From Reticulitermes speratus (Eukaryota; Arthropoda; Insecta; Blattodea; Rhinotermitidae), in NCBI GenBank assembly GCA_021186555.1, contig JAJKFL010000237.1, positions 41,193,258-41,257,257 of the forward strand: 64,000 nt of DNA, written 5' to 3'. Positions 13,973 to 56,379 of this stretch are shown here, one piece after another. The notes beneath the pieces are model-generated. The model saw only the letters and a program-made list of their open reading frames with translations. It was not told the origin of the DNA and did not search any database. Each line of letters opens with the position of its first letter. Position 1 is the stretch's first letter. Position numbers and translations under genes: made by a program.

Positions 13973-14665
13973 TGGTGGTGTGACATTGATACCTACAAAT
14001 TGTTTGAGCCAGTATATAGAAAATGCCTGACAGAGTGAAGATTTGAGGTTCTGTGTACTCGATGAATTAACAAAATAAATGTAGACATATAAGAAGTAAG
14101 TTCTGCAAATATAACAGACCGTAATGGTAATAACATTCCGTAATATGCACGCAGTTGTGAATAATAACAAAAAGTGTGACCATAGTGGATTAAATGGTAT
14201 GACCGTCTTGAGACGAGTCAGCATGTGATGACAAGAACACGCCTCAGTGTTATGTTTTACATACATTTCGTATGATGTGACTTTCATTTTGAGTTCAGAC
14301 TTTTGAAACACCCTTCATCAATATATTTTTGCCAAATTGCAAAGCGCGTGGGATTATATCTGTGACAGCACGCAGTGGGAAGTGACACTGTATATGTACC
14401 CATGCCAGTCTGCTTGTTGCCTTACTTCTTACTGTGAGTTCCGGATACTGGACTATCCACCACAGTTATCTGTCACCTAGCCACTCTATCTGGGAACTAG
14501 CCTCCCATATGCATCGCTTTTAATGTATATCTTAGTGTGTGGCACAGTTTGGTTGATTTGCTGAAGTTGTGCTATCACATACAGATGGTTGCAACTGCCT
14601 TGTATATTCTGTGTAACTAATTATATACTATAAACCAACAAATATTGCACTATTATATATGTATT

Positions 14666-14714
14666 GTCAACCCTACATATGTTTCGGCTCTGCCTGAGCC
14701 ATCTTCAGGGGTTA
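14666..14714 (-). ncRNA. Hammerhead-ribozyme-like motif (left arm)
   Basis: Read on the - strand: stem I AACCC/GGGTT, core CTGAAGA, one extra U, stem II GGCTC/GAGCC with loop AGGCA, then GAAAC, a 4-nt loop, and GTA as predicted cleavage site. This is a type I hammerhead layout with a very short stem III. Activity is not tested. Confidence 0.65.
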
Positions 14715-14894
14715 CTCTTGATGTGTCCACTAACTGTAACTCTCACTGCATTGTCTTTGACTCGTATTAGGTTTCTTAATATCTAGGCATTATACATTGT
14801 CTCACTATCTAGGCACTATATGCCTAGATATTAAGAAACCTAATACGAGTCAAAGACAATGCAGTGAGAGTTACAGTTAGTGGACACATCAAGA

Positions 14895-14944
14895 GTAACC
14901 CCTGAAGATGGCTCAGGCAGAGCCGAAACATATGTAGGGTTGAC
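14895..14944 (+). ncRNA. Hammerhead-ribozyme-like motif (right arm)
   Basis: Exact inverted copy of the motif at 14666-14714, on the + strand: stem I AACCC/GGGTT, stem II GGCTC/GAGCC, GAAAC and GTA. The predicted cut is after the A at 14936. Confidence 0.65.
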
Positions 14945-14990
14945 AATACATATATAATAGTGCAATATTTGTTGGTTTATAGTATATAAT

Positions 14991-17888
14991 ATCTCAAACA
15001 TGCACGGTATGTACAACTTTAAACTGTGTAACTAATTCAGGTATACGAGTATAGTATTTTCTGTCCCATACCAGAAGTGATGTAAAGTGATTAAAAGATC
15101 CGTTTCAAGGGCTAATATAGTAATAGAAGTGATATACCTGAAGAAGCAAAACATGTGTAAAATCTATCTTCTATAAATAAATGTATAAATGTATGTGTAG
15201 TCACATAAATCAGAATACAATCGCTGAAAATAACAGACAAGTAATATGTGCACACTTCCACACTGGCCATTGCAGTACAAATAAGTTTTGAGACATGTAG
15301 TTGATACACCTGCACAGTAGGAACTACTGGTTGTGGGAATACAGCCTGTGCAAAAACAAGACTTGAACTGGCACTTATGTTCGCTGTAGCATAATAGTCT
15401 CTTGCCTTGTCCATTTGGCTGTCAAGGAGTGTGGTGTTAAAGTGTTCATATTTGATTTGCTGTTGAACTCAGTCACACGTCTTGAAAAATCAGTGATGTT
15501 TAATAAATGTTTGTCTTCAAATTAGACAGACTGATGTCTGTTCATAGATATCTGGTGTAAATAAATGTGTTGAATGAGAAACAGAGATAAGGCACTTGTG
15601 GATATATACAGGGAAATCATGAGTGACTGGAATTATGACAGCAGCTGTTGGCTTACATAATTTCTTGTATAAGATTTAGAAAATTGTTTGTACTTGATTT
15701 TTGTTGTAGAGTGTACAACAAAGTAAATAATGTGTGATGACCCTTTTTTTTTTTTTGAGCTGGGTTCTGTCCTTGTTATGCGGCATTGACACTTTCCATC
15801 TGAGCATAACTGTTATCTCTCTTGTCACTCTTTTTTTTTAACTGGGGCAAATTCTGTAATCTCTCAGCAGAGTATATACTGTATACTCCTATATCCTAAC
15901 TGTTGTGTCAGCCTGAATAGATTCAGCAGTTAAGGAAATTTGTGATATGGTGACATCTGCATAATGTTGGGGAGTGCTGAATTATAATTTAACACCATTG
16001 TTTGTGAACATGCCCATTGTGGCTGTGTGGCCAGGAAGAGGTCTCGGCTGTTGTCAGAAAGTTTCTGTTCTACCTAACATATCGAAGTCTATGTTCCCTG
16101 CCCTCAACCCCTCCCCCCAAAAAAAAGGGCATTTGAGGAAACCTGAACTGTTAAGAAACATCATCATTGGCTATGTACACTGTATTTTGATGTGTCTTAA
16201 ATAAAAATAAATGTAAAATGATACATCTTACCTTTATGAGATTAGATCTGACTGGCTGCTTCTATATTCCTATGTGTGTTTTGTAAGCCTCTTCAGTTTC
16301 TAACGGGGAGTACAGAACATTCAAGTCCTCTGGGATGTGACGCTGTACAGCTGGGCAAGCAAGTTTCTCACGTTTTGAGGCATATAGCAGTCCGCTGCTT
16401 GACCGTGAAGATCATGGCAGTACAGTCATTTGAAATATCAGGAACAATGTCGCATACCACAGAACTTGAATCTTCAGCAACACCGCTGTGAGAATCCCAA
16501 ATCTCACATGGGAGTAAAGAAACCGATACTTATTTGTCAAGAAGGAAAAATTAAGTGAACAGAACAACACAATTTAGACATATCACATATTAGATAACCG
16601 TATCATGTTTATTTGAAAGTCGGAAGTGGCCTGCCTGTTATTATACAAGCCACTCTTTTTCAGAATTTCTAATGAACTACAGCATTTTGTGTTGTGCAGT
16701 CAAATGGCGATGGTAGGAGGTGTGGTAGAAAAGTAATGAGACTGGCTACGCTGTGCATTACTTTTCTGCCACACCTCATATGTTTTGACTTAGCACTGTT
16801 ACAATGTATCTCCCTCAGATTTCTATATAAATTTTACAGATTTTGGTTCTCAGTGTGCTGCATATCTTACTGTGGGGCAGTACACAGGATGTTAACTGAT
16901 TAACTGCTCACAGAGTTGTTTCCATATGCCACACATAAATCCCGTACATTAAAAAGAAGGATCTCTATATCCTATGCAGATGTGTGAGTGAAGATTTGAG
17001 TCTCTGCAATGTGATGCTGAGTTGCCGGTCGAGCAGGTAGTTCACATTTTGAAGGATCGTGCCTTTGAGTTCCAGGTCAAGCAGTCCAAGAACAACTGTT
17101 TTGATTTCAAATTAATTAAATAAATAATGTTCACACTGCATTTAAGCCTTTTCATGCTTTTTTGCTTAGGAGAAGAGATACAGTCTGTGTGGCACATTTT
17201 CATAATCGCCACCACCACCATTCATAGATAAGCATCATATCCTCAGCATCACATACTGTTACATACTCCATAATGAGAGACAACAAAGTAATGACTACAA
17301 AAATGTGTGAAACGGTTTACTGAACAGGAACTCTGCATTTGAAAGAATTAACATTTATTTGCTATGGCAAATTTGTATCGATTTATGAAATGGCTGCATG
17401 AAAGTAGTGTTTCTGTTCTTATAAATTAATTTATTGTAGTGTCCAGTTGTTGCCTTGAGGTGCCGTAATATTACAAGTGACAGCTGCGTCTGTTTTGAAA
17501 CGTGAACTGCAGCCACAAATCCTCAAGTTATAGGTTATGCTAAACAACAGAAATTATGTTCACAGCTCTATATAAATGCTAGAAGTTATTACAGTGGTTA
17601 GAATTCTGGTTAAACACAAGGTAGAAACTGAAACTTTTTCTGTAAGACAGCTTGTGTCAGGCACACAAGAATAATATACCAGTGATCTTTCAACTCCATC
17701 CAAATTTCTCATTCGTATACAGACATGCAGCCATTCTAACTAAATATGTTCATTTTGGTTTGGTTCATAGTAGACTGGAATGCCAATTGCAAGCAGAAAT
17801 GTTCCCCCTCCATAGTAGAAGAAAGTTTTGTTACTAGGGGGATCTTAAACTTAAAACAGAAGATGATTTTATAAAAAGAATATCCACT
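14991..17888. other. Intergenic region between zinc-finger locus and SLC36 3' end
   Basis: No gene recognised. 14999-15016 carries CATGCACGGTATGTAC, resembling the box next to other fold-backs. 16300-16490 and 16985-17100 contain GATGTGACGCTGTACAG, TTGACCGTGAAGATC and TTGAATCTTCAG, old fragments of the fold-back family at 53425. 16713-16775 is a separate hairpin, listed on its own. Confidence 0.45.
16713..16775. repeat. Short perfect-looking hairpin
   Basis: GAGGTGTGGTAGAAAAGTAA is matched by TTACTTTTCTGCCACACCTC after a loop of about 17 bases, one mismatch in about 22 pairs. It could be a solo-ended mini-MITE or a small-RNA precursor-like hairpin. Confidence 0.6.
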
Positions 17889-47555
<29,667 letters not shown>

Positions 47556-47569
47556 CTGAAAAAGAAAGC

Positions 47570-47904
47570 AAACTGGAATATATGAGGAATACACAGAGCT
47601 TCGTATTCTGGAGGTCCCAGGTCCGAATCTCGGCCCACAGACAGGTTATACTGACTTTTATTTGTTTACCCAAGTCACTCCGGATGAATACCGTTATGGT
47701 ACCTCAAATATGACCAAGACCGCACCTTCCGCATTTTATTTAACAACGCTGTTAGTGATTCGGACTGCAAGCCGTCGAATGGAAGGAGATGGATCGTGAA
47801 TGGTCATGGACTGGTCGAGGTACTGATTTGAAAAATGAGAATCCAAAACAGAGTCGCATATCAAACGAGTAAACTTAACTTCAAAAGCTTTGCTTTGATC
47901 TTAC
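47570..47904. other. Sequence upstream of first visible SLC36 exon
   Basis: A SINE scrap (GGAGGTCCCAGGTCCGAATC) lies at 47610. No start exon or promoter signature seen. Confidence 0.4.
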
Positions 47905-50900
47905 ATTAACCTTTTAAAGTCCAGTGGTTACTATATGTACCACCAGTTTAACATTCACAAATTCTACGTTCTGCCCACACAGTTTATTTATGTGTTTTGT
48001 GTGGATCTCAGAACAAACAGCGATTATTTCACTGTACAACATTAACTGACTGGTTTGTATAACTGAGACGGAGTGTGTTTACTGCGCGGTACGGACTGTA
48101 TTTATGTGTTTTGTGTGGATCTCAGAACAAACAGCGATTATTTCACTGTACAGCATTAACTGACTGGTTTGTAAAACTGAGACGGAGTGTGTTTACTGCG
48201 CGGTACGGACTGTATTTATGTGTTTTGTGTGGATCTCAGAACAAACAGCGATTATTTCACTGTACAACATTAACTGACTGGTTTGTATAACTGAGACGGA
48301 GTGTGTTTACTGCGCGGTACGGACTGTATTTATGTGTTTTGTGTGGATCTCAGAACAAACAGCGATTATTTCACTGTACAACATTAACTACTGGTTTGTA
48401 TAACTGAGACGGAGTGTGTTTACTGCGCGGTACGGACTGTATTTATGTGTTTTGTGTGGATCTCAGAACAAACAGCGATTATTTCACTGTACAACATTAA
48501 CTAACTGGTTTGTATAACTGAGACGGAGTGTGTTTACTGCGCGGTACGGACTGTATTTATGTGTTTTGTGTGGATCTCAGAACAAACAGCGATTATTTCA
48601 CTGTACAGCATTAACTGACTGGTTTGTAAAACTGAGACGGAGTGTGTTTACTGCGCGGTACGGACTGTATTTATGTGTTTTGTGTGGATCTCAGAACAAA
48701 CAGCGATTATTTCACTGTACAACATTAACTGACTGGTTTGTATAACTGAGACGGAGTGTGTTTACTGCGCGGTACGGACTGTATTTATGTGTTTTGTGTG
48801 GATCTCAGAACAAACAGCGATTATTTCACTGTACAACATTAACTAACTGGTTTGTATAACTGAGACGGAGTGTGTTTACTGCGCGGTACGGACTGTATTT
48901 ATGTGTTTGTGTGGATCTCAGAACAAACAGCGATTATTTCACTGTACAACATTAACTAACTGGTTTGTATAACTGAGACGGAGTGTGTTTACTGCGCGGT
49001 ACGGACTGTATTTATGTGTTTTGTGTGGATCTCAGAACAAACAGCGATTATTTCACTGTACAACATTAACTGACTGGTTTGTATAACTGAGACGGAGTGT
49101 GTTTACTGCGCGGTACGACTGTAATTATTGTGTTTTGTGGGATTCAGACAAACAGCGATTATTTCACTGTACACATTACTGACTGTTTGTATAACTGAGA
49201 CGAGTGTGTTTTACTGCGCGGTACGGACTGTATTTATGTGTTTTGTGTGGATCTCAGAACAAACAGCGATTATTTCACTGTACAGCATTAACTGACTGGT
49301 TTGTAAAACTGAGACGGAGTGTGTTTACTGCGCGGTACGGACTGTATTTATGTGTTTTGTGTGGATCTCAGAACAAACAGCGATTATTTCACTGTACAAC
49401 ATTAACTGACTGGTTTGTATAACTGAGACGGAGTGTGTTTACTGCGCGGTACGGACTGTATTTATGTGTTTTGTGTGGATCTCAGAACAAACAGCGATTA
49501 TTTCACTGTACAACATTAACTAACTGGTTTGTATAACTGAGACGGAGTGTGTTTACTGCGCGGTACGGACTGTATTTATGTGTTTTGTGTGGATCTCAGA
49601 ACAAACAGCGATTATTTCACTGTACAACATTAACTAACTGGTTTGTATAACTGAGACGGAGTGTGTTTACTGCGCGGTACGGACTGTATTTATGTGTTTT
49701 GTGTGGATCTCAGAACAAACAGCGATTATTTCACTGTACAGCATTAACTGACTGGTTTGTAAAACTGAGACGGAGTGTGTTTACTGCGCGGTACGGACTG
49801 TATTTATGTGTTTTGTGTGGATCTCAGAACAAACAGCGATTATTTCACTGTACAACATTAACTGACTGGTTTGTATAACTGAGACGGAGTGTGTTTACTG
49901 CGCGGTACGGACTGTATTTATGTGTTTTGTGTGGATCTCAGAACAAACAGCGATTATTTCACTGTACAACATTAACTAACTGGTTTGTATAACTGAGACG
50001 GAGTGTGTTTACTGCGCGGTACGGACTGTATTTATGTGTTTTGTGTGGATCTCAGAACAAACAGCGATTATTTCACTGTACAACATTAACTGACTGGTTT
50101 GTATAACTGAGACGGAGTGTGTTTACTGCGCGGTACGGACTGTATTTATGTGTTTTGTGTGGATCTCAGAACAAACAGCGATTATTTCACTGTACAACAT
50201 TAACTGACTGGTTTGTATAACTGAGACGGAGTGTGTTTACTGCGCGGTACGGACTGTATTTATGTGTTTTGTGTGGATCTCAGAACAAACAGCGATTATT
50301 TCACTGTACAACATTAACTGACTGGTTTGTATAACTGAGACGGAGTGTGTTTACTGCGCGGTACGGACTGTATTTATGTGTTTTGTGTGGATCTCAGAAC
50401 AAACAGCGATTATTTCACTGTACAGCATTAACTGACTGGTTTGTATAACTGAGACGGAGTGTGTTTACTGCGCGGTACGGACTGTATTTATGTGTTTTGT
50501 GTGGATCTCAGAACAAACAGCGATTATTTCACTGTACAACATTAACTGACTGGTTTGTATAACTGAGACGGAGTGTGTTTACTGCGCGGTACGGACTGTA
50601 TTTATGTGTTTTGTGTGGATCTCAGAACAAACAGCGATTATTTCACTGTACAACATTAACTAACTGGTTTGTATAACTGAGACGGAGTGTGTTTACTGCG
50701 CGGTACGGACTGTATTTATGTGTTTTGTGTGGATCTCAGAACAAACAGCGATTATTTCACTGTACAACATTAACTGACTGGTTTGTATAACTGAGACGGA
50801 GTGTGTTTACTGCGCGGTACGGACTGTATTTATGTGTTTTGTGTGGATCTCAGAACAAACAGCGATTATTTCACTGTACAACATTAACTGACTGGTTTGT

Positions 50901-52302
50901 ATAACTGAGACGGAGTGTGTTTACTGCGCGGTACGGACTGTATTTATGTGTTTTGTGTGGATCTCAGAACAAACAGCGATTATTTCACTGTACAACATTA
51001 ACTGACTGGTTTGTATAACTGAGACGGAGTGTGTTTACTGCGCGGTACGGACTGTATTTATGTGTTTTGTGTGGATCTCAGAACAAACAGCGATTATTTC
51101 ACTGTACAACATTAACTAACTGGTTTGTATAACTGAGACGGAGTGTGTTTACTGCGCGGTACGGACTGTATTTATGTGTTTTGTGTGGATCTCAGAACAA
51201 ACAGCGATTATTTCACTGTACAACATTAACTGACTGGTTTGTATAACTGAGACGGAGTGTGTTTACTGCGCGGTACGGACTGTATTTATGTGTTTTGTGT
51301 GGATCTCAGAACAAACAGCGATTATTTCACTGTACAACATTAACTGACTGGTTTGTATAACTGAGACGGAGTGTGTTTACTGCGCGGTACGGACTGTATT
51401 TATGTGTTTTGTGTGGATCTCAGAACAAACAGCGATTATTTCACTGTACAACATTAACTGACTGGTTTGTATAACTGAGACGGAGTGTGTTTACTGCGCG
51501 GTACGGACTGTATTTATGTGTTTTGTGTGGATCTCAGAACAAACAGCGATTATTTCACTGTACAACATTAACTGACTGGTTTGTATAACTGAGACGGAGT
51601 GTGTTTACTGCGCGGTACGGACTGTATTTATGTGTTTTGTGTGGATCTCAGAACAAACAGCGATTATTTCACTGTACAACATTAACTGACTGGTTTGTAT
51701 AACTGAGACGGAGTGTGTTTACTGCGCGGTACGGACTGTATTTATGTGTTTTGTGTGGATCTCAGAACAAACAGCGATTATTTCACTGTACAACATTAAC
51801 TGACTGGTTTGTATAACTGAGACGGAGTGTGTTTACTGCGCGGTACGGACTGTATTTATGTGTTTTGTGTGGATCTCAGAACAAACAGCGATTATTTCAC
51901 TGTACAACATTAACTAACTGGTTTGTATAACTGAGACGGAGTGTGTTTACTGCGCGGTACGGACTGTATTTATGTGTTTTGTGTGGATCTCAGAACAAAC
52001 AGCGATTATTTCACTGTACAACATTAACTGACTGGTTTGTATAACTGAGACGGAGTGTGTTTACTGCGCGGTACGGACTGTATTTATGTGTTTGTGTGGA
52101 TCTCAGAACAAACAGCGATTATTTCACTGTACACATTAACTGACTGGTTTGTATAACTGAGACGGAGTGTGTTTACTGCGCGGTACGGACTGTATTTATG
52201 TGTTTTGTGTGGATCTCAGAACAAACAGCGATTATTTCACTGTACAGCATTAACTGACTGGTTTGTATAACTGAGACGGAGTGTGTTTACTGCGCGGTAC
52301 GA
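47905..52302. repeat. Satellite array 2 (about 38 units of 114 bp)
   Basis: The left edge carries the long-unit block (CCAGTGGTTACTATATGTAC ... TTCTACGTTCTGCCCACACAG), followed by 114-bp units to GCGCGGTACGAACTG. Unit variants TAACTGACTGG / TAACTAACTGG and TGTATAACTG / TGTAAAACTG give a larger periodicity. A patch at 49120-49205 has many 1-base gaps. Confidence 0.97.
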
Positions 52303-53150
52303 ACTGAGTCATGTAAAACAGACACGTTTCGTTTTTAAAGGGTCAACATATACACGTTACGTCACATTCAGTTTTTAATATAGGTGTTTTAGTATACTGT
52401 TCTGGGGATCCCCCAAGCTGCTAACCCCCTTGAAGAATTAAACTTATGAGTCCGTACCTCACAGGGAACAGACCGTTTCCGTTATAAATACCAACCTGTT
52501 AATATTATTTTGGGATATAATCTTTGCGTAATACGTAAGTACACTGCGTGGTTAAAATGCAGCTTTTAAACGTTATGAAGAACGTTGTATATAATCAAGG
52601 TGCACAAATTTTCCAAAAATCTAGGGATTATCTCAAAATCCTAGGCGCCTGAAGGAAATTCCATACTGAGGACCCACAAATATTAGGGGCCACTGTAATA
52701 AAACTTTAGTCTGCCGGGATAGCCTATGCGTTAAAAGAGTTTATCACGTGTACTTAAAAAACGAAGCAGTGTTAAAGTGAATTCGTCTACAGAATAAAAT
52801 AGTAAAATGGTTCCATGAGGCCCGCGAGCCACATGTTTAACATCTTCATAGGTTCATGTTGACGCACGTCGTGGCGACACTGCTTAAGACATACTGTGTT
52901 TTTTTTCCGGGAAATAAAGGGGTTTGAAAGGGTCGCTGTCGCCAGCCCTTGGCAAAATACCGCACCTCTTCCTGCCGTCCACGCAGTACAGTTGGACAGG
53001 TATGCAACTGCTGGCGCCACGCGGCCACTCCCCAAGATCCTTGGGCTGTACTGCCTTCTGGAAGCCAATGGGCCTGCCTACCGGATATCAGGTTCCCTCG
53101 GCAGTGACCAAAGTCAATGCAGTCCTCTGGCACGTGACGCCGTGTACCCA
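52303..53150. other. No recognised feature
   Basis: 52880-53150 is GC-richer and open on several frames, but no domain is recognised. It is likely an unclassified repeat. Confidence 0.35.
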
Positions 53151-53154
53151 CTTT

Positions 53155-53420
53155 TTAGGAAACCAAAAATTTCATTACCATGTTCTCAACAGCCCGTCAC
53201 TGGGCCCTATCCTTAGCCAGATCAATCCTGTCCACAACCTCACACCTTGTTTCGTTAAGATCCAATTGGTATACTGCCTGACGCTTATCCAACTGACATT
53301 TTGTAATGACTTCTTATCGCTTCCGTTCATGCTACATGCTCTGTCCATCTCATCCTCCTTGATTTACCTCCCTCCTAATATTCATTTAATAATACAAGTC
53401 ATGAAACTACTTGACTTCAG
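53155..53420 (-). mobile_element. LINE family A scrap
   Basis: AATTTCATTACCATGTTCTC and GGCCCTATCCTTAGCCAGAT correspond to the reversed LINE A end seen at 20455-20830, now mostly decayed. Confidence 0.45.
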
Positions 53421-53424
53421 GCTT

Positions 53425-53690
53425 CCGCCGCGATGTTGATGAAATCTGCGGTCTTCTGGGTTATTACACGGCGTCGTGTGGTAATTGTTTACCGACGTTT
53501 CGGGACAACGTATCGGTCCCATATTCACGGGTGAAGAGTCCCAGTAGGAAAGGTCCCATCTTCACGGGTCAAGAGTCCGTGTAGGAACGGCTCTTGACCT
53601 ATGAAGATGGGACCGATACGTTGTCCCGAAACGTCGGTAAACAATTACACGACGCCACGTAATATCCCAGAAGGGCGGAGATTTCATGAA
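53425..53690. mobile_element. GTCG-class fold-back, larger spacer
   Basis: Arms CTTCCGCCGCGATG...GTTTACCGACGTTTCGGGAC and the inverse meet around 53545-53600, where GGTCCCATCTTCACGGGTCA is partly repeated. Stem II GGGAC/GTCCC and GAAACGTCGGTA are kept on both sides; the core C is A or G. Confidence 0.75.
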
Positions 53691-54274
53691 ACACCTCATT
53701 ATGCAGTTTTATCCAGCCTGCTATCACCTCATATCTGTTTTGTCCACAAAAACTCACACCCTGTACCTGTCCTTGTATCTGCAATATGGAGACGTAAATT
53801 TAGTATCTTGTACTGCAAATTCACGTCTTTATGGACAAGCAAAGAACGGCTACGGGGCAGAACCGACAAGTTTATAGGACAGTACTTGATGCACTGCTGA
53901 CATAGGCGTTCTTTAGGTGTGTAGTGATTGATAATTCACGACTTACATCTACCATCTGTTACAGACCCACCACAAAGCTGCTAACACATTGTGCACACGC
54001 CCAAGTCGTATCGGCCTATCAACCTTAATGTTACGCAAACATTTGCTGCCAGTTCATCCCCTCCGTGACGGGGTAGTAATGATGTTTTACTGCGCACTAG
54101 CATGAAGTCCGTTGACATTTCATTGGCTAACTTCTGTGATTATCAACGTTGTCATGAGGGCATACAGGAGGAGATAGCTCCACATATTCTTAACCTTGTA
54201 ACACTATACGGAGGTGAGTGGACAACTTCACGCCCCAGCCGCTTAACTCCCAGGAAAGAACCCCGGTAAAACGT
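53691..54274. other. No gene; partial SINE-2 at the right
   Basis: 54130-54270 (CATACAGGAGGAGATAGCTC, GTGAGTGGACAACTTCACGC) is a - strand SINE-2 piece. The rest is unassigned. Confidence 0.4.
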
Positions 54275-54530
54275 TAAGGTAAAGCAATCCCGTTAAAGGC
54301 GTGGACAGGCTCTTACGGTTCCACGAGGTTGAGGCTACCAGATTTCTAGACAATCTGCACATGAAGGTGGTAAGGTTGTCAGCTCTAAGCACCGGCCGCC
54401 TTTACCCCCCCCCCCCCCCCCCAGGAAATATTCCTGGTACTCGTTTCTGTTAGAGGAAAAGTGGATCCCGGTACCCACTGAAAAAGAGCTGATTCGAGCC
54501 CCGGATCGTCCATTAACATACATACTGAAT
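54275..54530 (-). mobile_element. SINE-3 copy, chimeric end
   Basis: Same body as 40520-40805, with a C-run of 16 (54407-54422). Its right part (GGATCCCGGTACCCACTG) resembles SINE-2. Confidence 0.6.
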
Positions 54531-54689
54531 TTGAGTGATACTCTATTGAGTGTAACGTCCTTTTGAACCCTCCCCTGCGCCATATCACAATTCGGCCCAT
54601 CGTGCTCACCGCCCGGGAAGTCATTCTTCGTCAGTCGGCCATTCTGCTTGCCATCAGTACAGCCGGCTCACATTCTTCCTTCTTATGGA

Positions 54690-56340
54690 GGTGGTGCAGC
54701 ATGCACAGCTGTATATATTTGTAGCCACTGCAGCATGCACAGCTGTATATACGAGTATTTGTAGCCACTGCAGCATGCACAGCTGTATATACGAGTATTT
54801 GTAGCCACTGCAGCATGCACAGCTGTATATATTTGTAGCCACTGCAGCATGCACAGCTGTATATACGAGTATTTGTAGCCACTGCAGCATGCACAGCTGT
54901 ATATATTTGTAGCCACTGCAGCATGCACAGCTGTATATATTTGTAGCCACTGCAGCATGCACAGCTGTATATATTTGTAGCCACTGCAGCATGCACAGCT
55001 GTATATACGAGTATTTGTAGCCACTGCAGCATGCACAGCTGTATATATTTGTAGCCACTGCAGCATGCACAGCTGTATATATTTGTAGCCACTGCAGCAT
55101 GCACAGCTGTATATATTTGTAGCCACTGCAGCATGCACAGCTGTATATATTTGTAGCCACTGCAGCATGCACAGCTGTATATAATTGTAGCCACTGCAGC
55201 ATGCACAGCTGTATATATTTGTAGCCACTGCAGCATGCACAGCTGTATATATTTGTAGCCACTGCAGCATGCACAGCTGTATATGTTTGTAGCCACTGCA
55301 GCATGCACAGCTGTATATGTTTGTAGCCACTGCAGCATGCACAGCTGTATATATTTGTAGCCACTGCAGCTTGCACAGCTGTATATATTTGTAGCCACTG
55401 CAGCATGCACAGCTGTATATATTTGTAGCCACTGCAGCATGCACAGCTGTATATATTTGTAGCCACTGCAGCATGCACAGCTGTATATAATTGTAGCCAC
55501 TGCAGCATGCACAGCTGTATATATTTGTAGCCACTGCAGCATGCACAGCTGTATATATTTGTAGCCACTGCAGCATGCACAGCTGTATATACGAGTATTT
55601 GTAGCCACTGCAGCATGCACAGCTGTATATATTTGTAGCCACTGCAGCATGCACAGCTGTATATATTTGTAGCCACTGCAGCATGCACAGCTGTATATAC
55701 GAGTATTTGTAGCCACTGCAGCATGCACAGCTGTATATATTTGTAGCCACTGCAGCATGCACAGCTGTATATAATTGTAGCCACTGCAGCATGCACAGCT
55801 GTATATATTTGTAGCCACTGCAGCATGCACAGCTGTATATATTTGTAGCCACTGCAGCATGCACAGCTGTATATATTTGTAGCCACTGCAGCATGCACAG
55901 CTGTATATATTTGTAGCCACTGCAGCATGCACAGCTGTATATATTTGTAGCCACTGCAGCATGCACAGCTGTATATGTTTGTAGCCACTGCAGCATGCAC
56001 AGCTGTATATGTTTGTAGCCACTGCAGCATGCACAGCTGTATATATTTGTAGCCACTGCAGCATGCACAGCTGTATATATTTGTAGCCACTGCAGCATGC
56101 ACAGCTGTATATATTTGTAGCCACTGCAGCATGCACAGCTGTATATATTTGTAGCCACTGCAGCATGCACAGCTGTATATATTTGTAGCCACTGCAGCAT
56201 GCACAGCTGTATATATTTGTAGCCACTGCAGCATGCACAGCTGTATATATTTGTAGCCACTGCAGCATGCACAGCTGTATATACGAGTATTTGTAGCCAC
56301 TGCAGCATGCACAGCTGTATATATTTGTAGCCACTGCAAT
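54690..56340. repeat. 34-bp satellite (about 46 units, plus 40-bp variants)
   Basis: The unit is GCATGCACAGCTGTATATAT followed by TTGTAGCCACTGCA. A 40-bp form has ACGAGTA inserted; single-base forms have ATAATTG or ATGTTTG. It has no stop in any of the three - strand frames, giving spurious open frames of over 550 codons. Confidence 0.97.
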
Positions 56341-56379
56341 TCATGTCCTTCCAGTTAACTGCAGTCGATGACGGTGATT

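Larger units (their letters stand above)
14620..14990. mobile_element. Perfect fold-back element with a hammerhead-like motif in each arm
   Basis: Two 170-bp arms (14620-14789 and 14821-14990) are reverse complements with no mismatch that I found, around a 31-bp spacer. Each arm carries the core CTGAAGA...GCCGAAACATATGTA. There is no coding capacity. Perfect arms imply a recent origin or gene conversion between arms. Confidence 0.9.

Noticed and set aside
14620..14990. Rho-independent terminator or bacterial-style hairpin
   Set aside because: The size and eukaryotic context fit a fold-back transposable element instead.
54631..56344. Three overlapping - strand open frames of 553-567 codons
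   Set aside because: All are read-throughs of the 34-bp satellite, whose unit has no stop in any of the three frames.
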